From NCBI RefSeq assembly GCF_008728855.1, contig NZ_CP042906.1, positions 4,515,570 to 4,579,569 of the forward strand: DNA of 64,000 bases, in the 5' to 3' direction. Under the pieces are notes generated by a model that was not told the origin of the DNA, did not search any database, and worked only from the letters and a program-made list of their open reading frames with translations. The DNA comes from Hypericibacter terrae. Its GTDB lineage: Bacteria; Pseudomonadota; Alphaproteobacteria; Dongiales; Dongiaceae. Shown one piece after another: positions 27,326 to 34,781 of this stretch (the stretch's first letter is position 1; each line of letters begins with the position of its first letter). Position numbers and translations under genes: made by a program.

Positions 27326-27832
27326 ATGACCATCGACCTCCCGCACCGTGACACGCAACCGACCGGCCGCAAGCTCGCGCGCCAGGCGCTGCTGCTGACG
27401 CGCGTCAGCATCATCGCGCTCACCACCGCCCTCATGCCGATCACGCTCGGCGGCCTGCACAAGCCGCTGGTCGCCAAGGCCGCCTTCGCGCAGAGCGCCA
27501 GCGACGACGGCACCGCCGACCAGGGCTCGGGCGACGCGCCCGGGACGCCCGCCTCGGGCGGAGGCGAGGATGACGGCGCCACGCACGATGTCGGTGACGA
27601 CAATGGCGTCGATGGCGCCAACCACGATGCCGGCGACGACAATGGCGGCAATGGCGAGGGCGGCGAAGGCGGCGATAGCGGCAATTCAGGCGCCGGCTCC
27701 AGCGCCAGCGGCTCCGGCGGCGGCGAAGGCGGCGGAAGTTCGGGCGGCGAAGGCGGCGGCGGTTCGGGCAGCGGCGGCTCGGGCGGCGGCGAAGGCGGTG
27801 GCTCCAGCGGCCATGGCGGCGGTGACGACTAA
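27326..27832 (+). CDS. Exported Gly/Asp/Ser-rich low-complexity protein
   Basis: A 168-residue protein that I do not recognise. A basic lead (RKLARQALLLTR) and a hydrophobic stretch (VSIIALTTALMPITLGG) are followed by AKAAFAQSA, which looks like a signal peptidase I site after AFA. The mature part is almost wholly low complexity. An acidic section has the near-repeat HDVGDDNGVDGAN / HDAGDDNGGNGEG, and a long Gly/Ser/Glu tail has GGGEGGGSSG repeated. It has no cysteines after the signal. The composition suggests an unfolded secreted or surface linker. The Asp-Asn-Gly repeats could bind calcium, but they lack the full RTX nonapeptide. The ATG at 27326 follows GGACGGAG. A strong hairpin lies downstream. 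Confidence 0.65.
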   Translation: MTIDLPHRDTQPTGRKLARQALLLTRVSIIALTTALMPITLGGLHKPLVAKAAFAQSASDDGTADQGSGDAPGTPASGGGEDDGATHDVGDDNGVDGANHDAGDDNGGNGEGGEGGDSGNSGAGSSASGSGGGEGGGSSGGEGGGGSGSGGSGGGEGGGSSGHGGGDD

Positions 27833-27903
27833 ATCGTCACGACCATGAGACGCTCGGCGGCGCTCCCCAACAGATCGATCGCCGGCTCACAGGTCATGAC
27901 AAA

Positions 27904-27930
27904 GGGCGCCTCCCTCCTGGGGAGGCGCCC
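27904..27930. terminator. Strong GC hairpin, probable bidirectional terminator
   Basis: GGGCGCCTCC (27904-27913) and GGAGGCGCCC (27921-27930) form a perfect 10-bp stem with a 7-base loop, extended outward by ATGAC/GTCAT after a short bulge. It lies between the convergent ends of the Gly-rich protein gene and the DUF1244 gene and could serve both. The flanking tracts are short (AAA and TT), so termination efficiency is uncertain. Confidence 0.65.
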
Positions 27931-27959
27931 TTCCGTCATGGTGGGGATTCGACCCCGGT

Positions 27960-28265
27960 TCAGTGCGTGTGCGGCTTGCCGCGCGCGTCGGCCAGCGCCT
28001 TCAGCGCGGGGATGCCGTCGCCCTGCTGATGCTTCGCCTTCCATTCGTCATAGGGCATGCCATAGACGATCTGGCGCGCCTCGGCGTCGCTGAGCGCCAG
28101 GCCGCGATCCTCCGCGGCGGCGCGATACCATTTCGACAGGCAGTTGCGGCAAAAACCCGCCAGATTCATCAGATCGATGTTCTGCACGTCCTTGCGCTCG
28201 CGCAGATGCTCGACCAGCTTGCGAAAAGCGGCGGCTTCGAGCTCGGTCCGGGTCTTCTCGTTCAT
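27960..28265 (-). CDS. DUF1244 domain protein
   Basis: A 101-residue protein of the DUF1244 family, recognised by RKLVEHLRERKDVQNIDLMN followed by LAGFCRNCLSKWYRAAA and the tail YGMPYDEWKAKHQ. The CRNC pair and nearby conserved polar residues suggest a small metal or cofactor site, but no function is established that I know of. The frame is open to 28433. The ATG at 28265 is chosen because it follows AAGGAG with good spacing and gives the family's usual length. It is divergent from the hydroxyproline epimerase gene. Confidence 0.85.
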   Translation of the reverse strand: MNEKTRTELEAAAFRKLVEHLRERKDVQNIDLMNLAGFCRNCLSKWYRAAAEDRGLALSDAEARQIVYGMPYDEWKAKHQQGDGIPALKALADARGKPHTH

Positions 28266-28462
28266 GAGGGCCAACTCCTTCTCCTGATGCCAAATATGCG
28301 ACCGCCGAAGGCGCCGCGCCAGAGGGGCGAGCGCTAAATTCCGATGCCCCGACCGGCTGTAGGGCGATATCCGGCCGGGGTCGCGCGGGTCGAGTTGACC
28401 GCGCCCGGATGAGGGGCCTAAAACCCGTTCCACACCCCGATTTCCTTCGAGGAGCCTTCTCC

Positions 28463-29464
28463 TTGGCCACCTATACCTTCTTCTGCGTCGACGGCCATAC
28501 CTGCGGCAATCCGGTGCGGCTCGTCGCCGGCGGCGGCCCGCTGCTCGAAGGCAGCAGCATGAGCGAGCGGCGCCAGCATTTCCTCAAGCATTACGATTGG
28601 ATCCGCACCGGCCTGATGTTCGAACCGCGCGGCCACGACATGATGTCGGGCTCGATCCTCTATCCCTCGACGCGACCCGACTGCGATATCGGCGTGCTCT
28701 TCATCGAGACCTCGGGCTGCCTGCCGATGTGCGGCCATGGCACGATCGGCACCGTGACCTTCGCGCTGGAGCGCGGCCTCGTCACGCCGCGTCAGCCGGG
28801 CAAGCTCAATCTCGAGACGCCGGCGGGCCTGGTCGAGGCGACCTATCGCCAGGAGGGCGCCTATGTCGAGGCGGTGCGCATCTGCAATGTCGGTTCCTAT
28901 CTCGCGGCCGAAGGCGTCGAGGTCGACTGCCCCGGCCTGGGCGCCTTGAGCTTCGACATCGCCTATGGCGGCAATTTCTACGCGATCCTCGAGCCGCAGA
29001 AGAATTATCGCGATCTCGAGGATGTCACGCCGGGCGACATCCTGCGGCTCTCGCCGATCCTGCGAAAACTGCTGAATGAAGCCGTCGACCTGGTCCATCC
29101 CGAGAATCCGACGATCAAGGGCGTCAGCCATATCCTCTGGACCGGCAAGCCGAAGAACCCGAAGGCCAACGCGCGCAACGCCGTGTTCTATGGCGAGAAG
29201 GCGATCGACCGCAGCCCCTGCGGCACCGGCACCTCGGCCCGCATGGCCCAGCTCGCCGCCAAGGGCAAGCTCAAGGTGGGCGACGACTTCATCCATGAGA
29301 GCATCATCGGCAGCCTCTTCAACGGCCGCGTCGAGGCCAGGACCAAGGTCGGCAATCACGACGCGATCCTGCCCTCGATCGAAGGCTGGGCGCGGCAGAC
29401 CGGCTACAACACCATCTTCATCGACGACCGCGATCCGTATAAGCACGGCTTCCAGCTGGTGTGA
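28463..29464 (+). CDS. 4-hydroxyproline epimerase
   Basis: A 333-residue proline-racemase-family enzyme that converts trans-4-hydroxy-L-proline to cis-4-hydroxy-D-proline, the first step of hydroxyproline catabolism. Both catalytic cysteines are present, Cys90 in LPMCGHGTIG and Cys253 in DRSPCGTGTSA, which marks an epimerase or racemase. Dehydratases of the same family replace one of them. The start is a TTG at 28463, eight bases after GGAG, giving the standard N terminus ATYTFFCVDGHTCGNP; the frame is open from 28409. A DapA-family protein that fits a later step lies 3 kb downstream. Palindromic repeats begin about 45 bp after the stop. Confidence 0.88.
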   Translation: MATYTFFCVDGHTCGNPVRLVAGGGPLLEGSSMSERRQHFLKHYDWIRTGLMFEPRGHDMMSGSILYPSTRPDCDIGVLFIETSGCLPMCGHGTIGTVTFALERGLVTPRQPGKLNLETPAGLVEATYRQEGAYVEAVRICNVGSYLAAEGVEVDCPGLGALSFDIAYGGNFYAILEPQKNYRDLEDVTPGDILRLSPILRKLLNEAVDLVHPENPTIKGVSHILWTGKPKNPKANARNAVFYGEKAIDRSPCGTGTSARMAQLAAKGKLKVGDDFIHESIIGSLFNGRVEARTKVGNHDAILPSIEGWARQTGYNTIFIDDRDPYKHGFQLV

Positions 29465-29505
29465 TGCTGCGGGCGTCTGCGGCATCACGCGCGTTTAGCG
29501 CCCGC

Positions 29506-29530
29506 GGTCATCCCCGCGAAAGCGGGGCGG
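29506..29530. repeat. Single palindromic unit (half of paired element)
   Basis: CCCCGCGAAAGCGGGG at 29512-29527 preceded by GTCAT. It is the same palindrome as in the 80-bp paired elements but stands alone, without the spacer and second arm, 45 bp before a full pair. It probably represents a solo or truncated unit. Confidence 0.75.
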
Positions 29531-29572
29531 TAGTCGCTCAAGCGTCCGACACCCCCGCTGTTTGCTCCCATC

Positions 29573-29652
29573 GTCACCCCCGCGAAAGCGGGGGCCCATG
29601 GCCCCGTTCGGCACTCTGGATCAAGATGGGTCCCCGCTTTCGCGGGGATGAC
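29573..29652. repeat. 80-bp paired-palindrome element, intact
   Basis: An intact example of the element targeted by the IS30 copies. The left arm is CCCCCGCGAAAGCGGGGG (29577-29594), preceded by GTCA. The spacer of about 37 bp starts with CCCATGG and ends with GGATCAAGATGGGT. The right arm is CCCCGCTTTCGCGGGG (29632-29647), followed by ATGAC. It lies between the hydroxyproline epimerase gene and the next gene, about 15 bp before that gene's start. Confidence 0.85.
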
Positions 29653-29666
29653 AGTTGGGGGGCGTG

Positions 29667-30488
29667 ATGACCACTTCCCCCCTCCTCCTCCTCGGCGGCA
29701 CCGACCCCGTCGGGCGCTTCATCCTCGACCGCACTTCCCGGCGGCGCGCCGTCACCGTGATCGGGCGATCGAAGCCCCATCGCGACGATGTGGCGTGGCA
29801 TCGGGCCGATCTGGCGCTGGGCGCCGTGGCATTTCCCGAAGGGCGCGCGCAGCAGGCCATCGCCACCCTGCCGATCTGGCTGCTGGACGCGCATCTGCCG
29901 GCGCTGACGCGGATGGGGGTCGATCGCCTGATCGCCTTCTCCTCGACCTCGGTCGAAGCCAAGCGCGAGAGCCGCAGCGCCAAGGCGCGCGCCGTCGTCG
30001 CCGCGCTGTCCGGCGGCGAAGCCGCGGTGATGGAGGCCGCCCACAAGGCCGGCATCCGCACCACGATCCTGCGCCCCGCCTTGATCTATGGCGCCGGCGA
30101 GGATGCCAATGTCAGCGCGGCGGCGCGGTTCATCGAGCGCTTCGGGTTCTTCCCCCTGGCCTGGAACGCACAAGGCCTGCGCCAGCCGGTTCATGCCGAC
30201 GATCTGGCAGCGGCGGCCCTCGCGGCGCTGGAAAGTCCGGCCGCGGTCGGCATGACCTACGCCCTGCCCGGAGGCGAGACCTTGGCCTATCGCGCCATGA
30301 TCGCGCGGATCTTCGAGACGCTGGGCCGGCCTCCGCGGTTCGTTCGCATTCCCGGCCTGGCCGCGATCTCCGATCTCGCCAGCAGAATGGCGCGCGATCA
30401 GGCCTTCGACGCCGGTCCCGCCGCGCGCGACCTGGGTTATGCGCCGCGCCGCTTCCTGAGCGGCGGCCGGAGCGATCTCGGTCTTTAG
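29667..30488 (+). CDS. NAD(P)-binding epimerase/dehydratase-like protein
   Basis: A 273-residue atypical or extended SDR-like protein. The dinucleotide motif is divergent (LLLGGTDPVGRFIL near residue 5) but in the right place. Later segments FSSTSVEAKRESRSAKAR, TTILRPALIYGAGEDAN and QPVHADDLAAAALAAL are typical of NAD-dependent epimerase/dehydratase or NmrA-like folds. The usual YxxxK is not clearly present, so catalysis is uncertain. The frame opens at a TTG at 29655, and the ATG at 29667 is preferred behind a run of G. Its end overlaps the convergent HxlR gene by four bases. Confidence 0.7.
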   Translation: MTTSPLLLLGGTDPVGRFILDRTSRRRAVTVIGRSKPHRDDVAWHRADLALGAVAFPEGRAQQAIATLPIWLLDAHLPALTRMGVDRLIAFSSTSVEAKRESRSAKARAVVAALSGGEAAVMEAAHKAGIRTTILRPALIYGAGEDANVSAAARFIERFGFFPLAWNAQGLRQPVHADDLAAAALAALESPAAVGMTYALPGGETLAYRAMIARIFETLGRPPRFVRIPGLAAISDLASRMARDQAFDAGPAARDLGYAPRRFLSGGRSDLGL

Positions 30489-30871
30489 CGTCCGCCGTCG
30501 AGCGACGATTTCCGCAACGCCGCCCATTCCAGCAGCGCATCCAGCGCCGGGCAGAGCTTTTGCCCGATATCGGTCAGGGCGTACTCGACCTTAGGCGGAA
30601 CCTGCGGGTGGACCGTGCGCTGCACGATGCCGTCGCGCTCCAGGTCGCGGAGCTGCTGGGCCAGCATCTTCTGAGAGATGGCGGGAATCGCCTTCTCGAG
30701 CTCGGAAAAGCGCAGCACCGAGCGGGAGAACAGGTGAAAGAGGATCAGGATCTTCCAGCGGCCTTCCAGAACCGCCAGCACCTCTTCGACGCCGTCGGCC
30801 GCCATCTTCGGCGTGACGTCTTCGAGCTTACCTGTGGGTGAGTAGCCCACTTTCCGGTCGGTTCTGGTCAT
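30485..30871 (-). CDS. HxlR-type winged-helix transcriptional regulator
   Basis: A 128-residue HxlR-family regulator. The conserved core reads EEVLAVLEGRWKILILFHLF, followed by RFSELEKAIPAISQKMLAQQLRDLERDG and the wing VPPKVEYALTDIGQKL. HxlR proteins often sense electrophiles or redox state and control a divergent oxidoreductase. Here it faces an SDR gene across a 68-bp interval (30872-30939), which is a natural operator location. It lacks the N-terminal cysteine of redox-sensing HypR-type members, so the signal is unknown. Confidence 0.88.
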   Translation of the reverse strand: MTRTDRKVGYSPTGKLEDVTPKMAADGVEEVLAVLEGRWKILILFHLFSRSVLRFSELEKAIPAISQKMLAQQLRDLERDGIVQRTVHPQVPPKVEYALTDIGQKLCPALDALLEWAALRKSSLDGGR

Positions 30872-30939
30872 GCGCGGTCATTATCCCATATTGATCGCAA
30901 CGCCGACAGTGGCGCATCGCGAACCGTCCGGGAGTTCCC

Positions 30940-31740
30940 ATGTCGAAAGAAAAAAGCCGATCCGATGGCAACGAGTTCGAGGGCAAGCGCGCCTTGGTCA
31001 CGGGCGGGAGCCGGGGGATGGGGGAAGCCATCGTCGACCGCCTCGCGCGCTCGGGCGCCATCGTCGTCAGCACGGCGCGCGCCGCGCCGGCGAGGCCGTC
31101 CCCGGCGGCCCTCTTCATCGAAGCCGATGTTTCGACCGCCGACGGTGTCGCCAGGGTAATCGCGCAGACCCGGGAACGCTTCGGCGGCGTCGATCTCCTG
31201 GTGAACAATGTCGGCGGATCCTCGGCACCTGGCGGCGGCTTTGCCGCGCTCGACGATGCACAATGGCAGCATGAGCTGGACACGAACCTCTTGGCGGCGG
31301 TGCGGCTCGATCGCGGATTCCTGCCGGGCATGCTGGAGCGGAAGGCGGGATCGATCATCCATATCTCGTCGATCCAGCGGCGATTGCCGCTGTTCGAATC
31401 GACCCTGGCCTATGCCGCGGCGAAGGCGGCGCTCACGACTTACAGCAAGGGCCTCGCCAACGAGGTCGGTCCGAAAGGCGTGCGCGTCAACAGCGTCGCC
31501 CCCGGCTTCATCGAGACGACGGCCGCCTCCGCACTGATCGAGCGGCTGGCCCGGAGCAACGGCACGGATGCCAAGGCGGCACGACAGGCGCTGATGGATT
31601 CGCTGGGCGGCATTCCGTTGGGACGGCCCGGCCGCCCCGACGAGGTCGCCGAGCTGGTGGCCTTCCTGCTTTCGGACCGCGCCTCCTCCATCACCGGCAG
31701 CGAATATGTGATCGACGGCGGAACCATCCCGACGGTGTGA
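30940..31740 (+). CDS. SDR family oxidoreductase
   Basis: A 266-residue classical short-chain dehydrogenase. The cofactor motif is [10 protein letters not shown] near residue 21, NNVG is in the fourth strand, the catalytic Ser lies in [10 protein letters not shown], and YAAAKAAL supplies Tyr and Lys. The C terminus ends with the usual [16 protein letters not shown]. An NAD(P)-dependent reductase of small alcohol or keto substrates is expected; specificity is unknown. It is divergent from the HxlR regulator, which probably controls it. A GGGAG site precedes the ATG at suitable spacing. Confidence 0.88.
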   Translation: MSKEKSRSDGNEFEGKRALVTGGSRGMGEAIVDRLARSGAIVVSTARAAPARPSPAALFIEADVSTADGVARVIAQTRERFGGVDLLVNNVGGSSAPGGGFAALDDAQWQHELDTNLLAAVRLDRGFLPGMLERKAGSIIHISSIQRRLPLFESTLAYAAAKAALTTYSKGLANEVGPKGVRVNSVAPGFIETTAASALIERLARSNGTDAKAARQALMDSLGGIPLGRPGRPDEVAELVAFLLSDRASSITGSEYVIDGGTIPTV

Positions 31741-31910
31741 GCCAAGGCCCGGGGTTATTCCGCCGCCAGCGCCGGTCGCTTTGTCGACCCCGGCCCGCCG
31801 GGTGAGCGGCCCTTCTGCTGTTGTTCCTCGGCCCGGTGGCGAATGGCCCGAAGCAGACGCGAAATCAAACGAACTTGTCGTCGTTTGCTCTTGGCCGCTA
31901 TCTTCGGATC

Positions 31911-32585
31911 ATGACTTGCACCGTTCTTCTGGACCTCGACGGCACCTTAATCGATTCGTATCCCGGCATTCTGGCAAGCTGCCTTGCGGCGCTGCGCGCC
32001 CTTGGGCATGAACCGGATGAAACCCTCGATATAAGACATACAATCGGGCCCCCGCTCGAAGACACGATGCAAATCCTGCTGCAGGCCCACGGAGACGACA
32101 GAGTCGCCGAAGCCGTCGCTGCCTACCGTCGGCATTACGGCGAAAGCGGGTTTCTCGAAAGCGTGCCTTACCCGGGAATTGGCCAATCCCTCGACGAGAT
32201 GAAGCGGACCGGATTGCGACTCTATCTCGCGACATCGAAGAGAGCGATCTTCGCGAGCCGCATTCTGGACCATCTGAAGTTCGCCACATATTTCGATGGC
32301 ATCTATGGCTCGGTGCCGAGCGGCGAGCTCGATCACAAGCCTGAACTGCTCGCCCATATTCTGTCTCGACATGCTCTTTCGCCGTCTGACAGCCTGATGG
32401 TCGGGGATCGCCGGCATGATATTTCCGGCGCCCATGCGGTCGGAATGCGCGGTCTTGGCGTGCTGTGGGGTTATGGCAGCCGAGACGAACTGGAAACCGC
32501 CGGCGCAGACCGGCTGGTGGATTTCCCTGCCGATCTCGCCCGCACCGTCCTCTCGATGGTCAGCGGGAAGAAATACCCAAGCTAG
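31911..32585 (+). CDS. HAD hydrolase, phosphoglycolate phosphatase-like
   Basis: A 224-residue HAD-superfamily phosphatase. The nucleophile motif LLDLDGTLIDS is at residues 6-16, motif II is LATSKR, the conserved lysine is in DHKPE, and motif IV is LMVGDRRHDISGA. The cap type and the order match Gph-like phosphoglycolate phosphatases, which would feed glycolate to the glcDEF oxidase found in this window. HAD substrate predictions are weak, and other small sugar phosphates are possible. The frame is open from 31821. The ATG at 31911 is chosen because the upstream residues do not resemble the family. Base composition is slightly less G+C rich than the neighbours. Confidence 0.8.
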   Translation: MTCTVLLDLDGTLIDSYPGILASCLAALRALGHEPDETLDIRHTIGPPLEDTMQILLQAHGDDRVAEAVAAYRRHYGESGFLESVPYPGIGQSLDEMKRTGLRLYLATSKRAIFASRILDHLKFATYFDGIYGSVPSGELDHKPELLAHILSRHALSPSDSLMVGDRRHDISGAHAVGMRGLGVLWGYGSRDELETAGADRLVDFPADLARTVLSMVSGKKYPS

Positions 32586-32636
32586 AGCAGCGCCGTCGGC
32601 CCCACCGCGCAGGGTTCAGGTCAGGTCACGAGCGCT

Positions 32637-33548
32637 TCACTCTGCCGCCAGCGCCTGCAGCTTCGGCCGCTTGGCGACCGCGGCACGGATGATGGCGAGC
32701 ACGCGCTCGCGCTCCTCGCCGGCAAGCGGCATGCGCGGCATGCGCACGGTCTCGGTGCCGAGCCCGACCTCGGCCTGCACCAGCTTGATGTACTGGACCA
32801 GCTTGACCGAGACGTCGAGATGCAGCAGCGGCATGAACCAGCGATAGAGCGCGCGGGCCTCGTCATAGCGGCCCTTCTGTGCCAGGCGGTAGAGCTGCAC
32901 CGTCTCGTCGGGGAAGGCATTGACCAAGCCCGCGACCCAGCCCACGGCGCCCAGCATCAGGCTCTCGAGGATGAGGTCGTCGACGCCGCAGAACAGGATG
33001 TAGCGGTCGCCGCAGAGATTCACGATGTCGGTGATGCGCCGCACATTGTCCGAGGACTCCTTGATCGCCACGAGGTTCTTCTCGTCGGCGAGCTCGGCGA
33101 ACATCTCCGGATTGATGTCGACTCCGTAAGCGGGCGGATTGTTATAGACCATGATCGGCAGGTCGGTCGCGCGCGCCACGGTGCGGTAATGCGCCATGGT
33201 CTCGCGCCGGTCCGACTTGTAGATCATCCCGGGCAGCAGCATGAGCCCGCCGCCGCCGAGCCTGGCGACATCCTCGGCGAACTTGCAGGCGCCCTTGGTG
33301 GTGGCTTCGGCGGTACCGGCCAGCACAGGGACCCGGCCCTTCGCCGTGTCGAGCGCCAGCTTCACCATCTGGCGCTTCTCGTCGCCGTCGAGCGTGCTGG
33401 CCTCGCTGAGCGAGCCGCACATGATGATGCCATGGACACCCGCCTTGATCTGGCGCTCGATCGAGGCCGCGGTCGCCGCCATGTCGATCGACTGGTCGGA
33501 TTTGAATTGGGTGGTGATCGCCGGAAATACGCCGCGCCAGCCGGTCAT
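32637..33548 (-). CDS. DapA-family lyase/deaminase, likely 1-pyrroline-4-hydroxy-2-carboxylate deaminase
   Basis: A 303-residue class I aldolase-fold protein of the dihydrodipicolinate synthase family. It opens GWRGVFPAITTQFKSDQSID, has the conserved Tyr in MVYNNPPAYGVDI, and carries the Schiff-base lysine in LVAIKESSDNVRR. These features resemble the deaminases that convert pyrroline-4-hydroxy-2-carboxylate to 2-oxoglutarate semialdehyde in hydroxyproline breakdown, and a 4-hydroxyproline epimerase is encoded 3 kb away. True DapA would have a different GTTGE-type motif, whereas this one has GSLSEAS. The start at 33548 follows GAGGAGG. The assignment within the family is inference. Confidence 0.75.
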   Translation of the reverse strand: MTGWRGVFPAITTQFKSDQSIDMAATAASIERQIKAGVHGIIMCGSLSEASTLDGDEKRQMVKLALDTAKGRVPVLAGTAEATTKGACKFAEDVARLGGGGLMLLPGMIYKSDRRETMAHYRTVARATDLPIMVYNNPPAYGVDINPEMFAELADEKNLVAIKESSDNVRRITDIVNLCGDRYILFCGVDDLILESLMLGAVGWVAGLVNAFPDETVQLYRLAQKGRYDEARALYRWFMPLLHLDVSVKLVQYIKLVQAEVGLGTETVRMPRMPLAGEERERVLAIIRAAVAKRPKLQALAAE

Positions 33549-33826
33549 GGACGGAACCTCCTCTAAAGGGCCCGGTTTTCTGAAAAGCCTGGGGCCCAAA
33601 AACCGCGGGAGGCTCGCACCGGCTCCCGCCCCCGTCAATGCGCGTCATGGGCTGCCGCAAAGCTGGAATAGCTCGAAAATTAATGTTCCCGGTCGGTGCT
33701 GCCGAACCCTTTGATCCGACAAGCAGAGGGACCGTCCGCCGCCGCATGGGAGGTCTGTCGCGGATGCAAGGGGTTGGGTCGCGGCGGCCATGGTTCGGCA
33801 TGGCGGCGGCGCCTATAAAGGGCGCC

Positions 33827-34741
33827 ATGACGCTGGCCCCTACGACGACGCCCGCGGCCAGCCAAAGCCGGGCCGCTCTCGCTGTGTTGCTGATCGGAGC
33901 GACGGCGGTCTCTTTCTCCGGAATCTTCGTCAAGATCTCGGAGCTGGGACCCTCGGCCACCGGCTTCCACCGCCTCTTCCTGGCGCTGCCGCTGCTGCTG
34001 CTCTGGCAGGGGATCGAGGCCCGCCACCAGACGCGCGCACCGGCCAAGCCAGCGGCGCTCCGCGATTTCTGGATCCTCTGCCTGCCCGGCCTCTATCTCG
34101 CGGCCGATCTCGTCTGCTGGCACTGGTCGATCCGCCTGACCACGGCCGCGACCGCGACGCTGCTGGGCAACACCGCGCCGATCTTCGTGACGCTGACGGC
34201 CTGGCTGCTCTATGGCGAGCGCTTCCGGCCCGGCTTCGTGATCGGCCTGGTCGTGGCGCTGGGCGGCGTCACGGCACTCCTCGGCAGCGCCAATCTCGAT
34301 CCGACCCATCTGATCGGCAATCTTGCCGGGATCGGCGCCGGCATCACCTATGCCGGCTACCTCATGACCCTCAAGATCGCGCGCAAGCGCTTCTCGACCG
34401 CGCAGGTCATGAGCTGGACCGCGGTCTCGGGAACCGTGGTCATGCTGATCGCGGCCCTGGTCTCGGGCGAGAGCCTCCTGCCGCCCAGCCTCGAGGGCTG
34501 GGCCATCCTGATCGGCCTCGCCTGGATCTCGCAGGTCGGCGGCCAGAGCATGATCGCCTGGGCGCTGCACCATCTGCCGATTGCTTTCTCCTCGGTCAGC
34601 ATGCTGGTCAATCCGGTGGCGACCTTCTTCCTCGCCTGGTTCCTGATCGGCGAGCGGCTGACACCCTGGCAGATCCTGGCCGGCGTCGTGGTCCTGATCG
34701 GCATCCTGATCGCGCGGCTTTACAGCGAACGCCGCGGCTGA
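33827..34741 (+). CDS. DMT superfamily transporter (EamA type)
   Basis: A 304-residue inner-membrane protein with ten predicted helices in two EamA repeats (SFSGIFVKISELGPSATGFH in the first; SMLVNPVATFFLAWFLIGER in the second). It probably exports a small metabolite. It precedes the glycerate 2-kinase gene by 40 bp on the same strand, so the two may be cotranscribed, with a role in handling a related organic acid. The frame opens at 33638. The ATG at 33827 is preferred behind AAAGGG; an ATG at 33800 is also possible. The interval 33549-33826 contains only a GC-rich imperfect hairpin near 33567-33597 and no gene. Confidence 0.82.
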   Translation: MTLAPTTTPAASQSRAALAVLLIGATAVSFSGIFVKISELGPSATGFHRLFLALPLLLLWQGIEARHQTRAPAKPAALRDFWILCLPGLYLAADLVCWHWSIRLTTAATATLLGNTAPIFVTLTAWLLYGERFRPGFVIGLVVALGGVTALLGSANLDPTHLIGNLAGIGAGITYAGYLMTLKIARKRFSTAQVMSWTAVSGTVVMLIAALVSGESLLPPSLEGWAILIGLAWISQVGGQSMIAWALHHLPIAFSSVSMLVNPVATFFLAWFLIGERLTPWQILAGVVVLIGILIARLYSERRG

Positions 34742-34781
34742 TTCTCTAGACAGACCGATACGAACCCCGAGACCGCGCCCG

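Noticed and set aside
27939-27960. tRNA-like T-arm (GGGGTCGAATCCCC on the minus strand)
   Set aside because: The loop is six rather than seven bases, no acceptor, anticodon or D arm can be paired around it, and the neighbouring sequence is the end of the DUF1244 gene and a terminator hairpin.
29506-29652. CRISPR array suggested by repeated CCGCGAAAGCGG palindromes
   Set aside because: Spacing is irregular, the units are inverted pairs with conserved spacers, copies are scattered at gene ends across the window, and there are no cas genes.
33567-33597. Intrinsic terminator or attenuator between the DapA-family and DMT genes
   Set aside because: GGGCCC ends can pair, but the stem is interrupted, there is no T run, and it lies upstream of both genes, not downstream.
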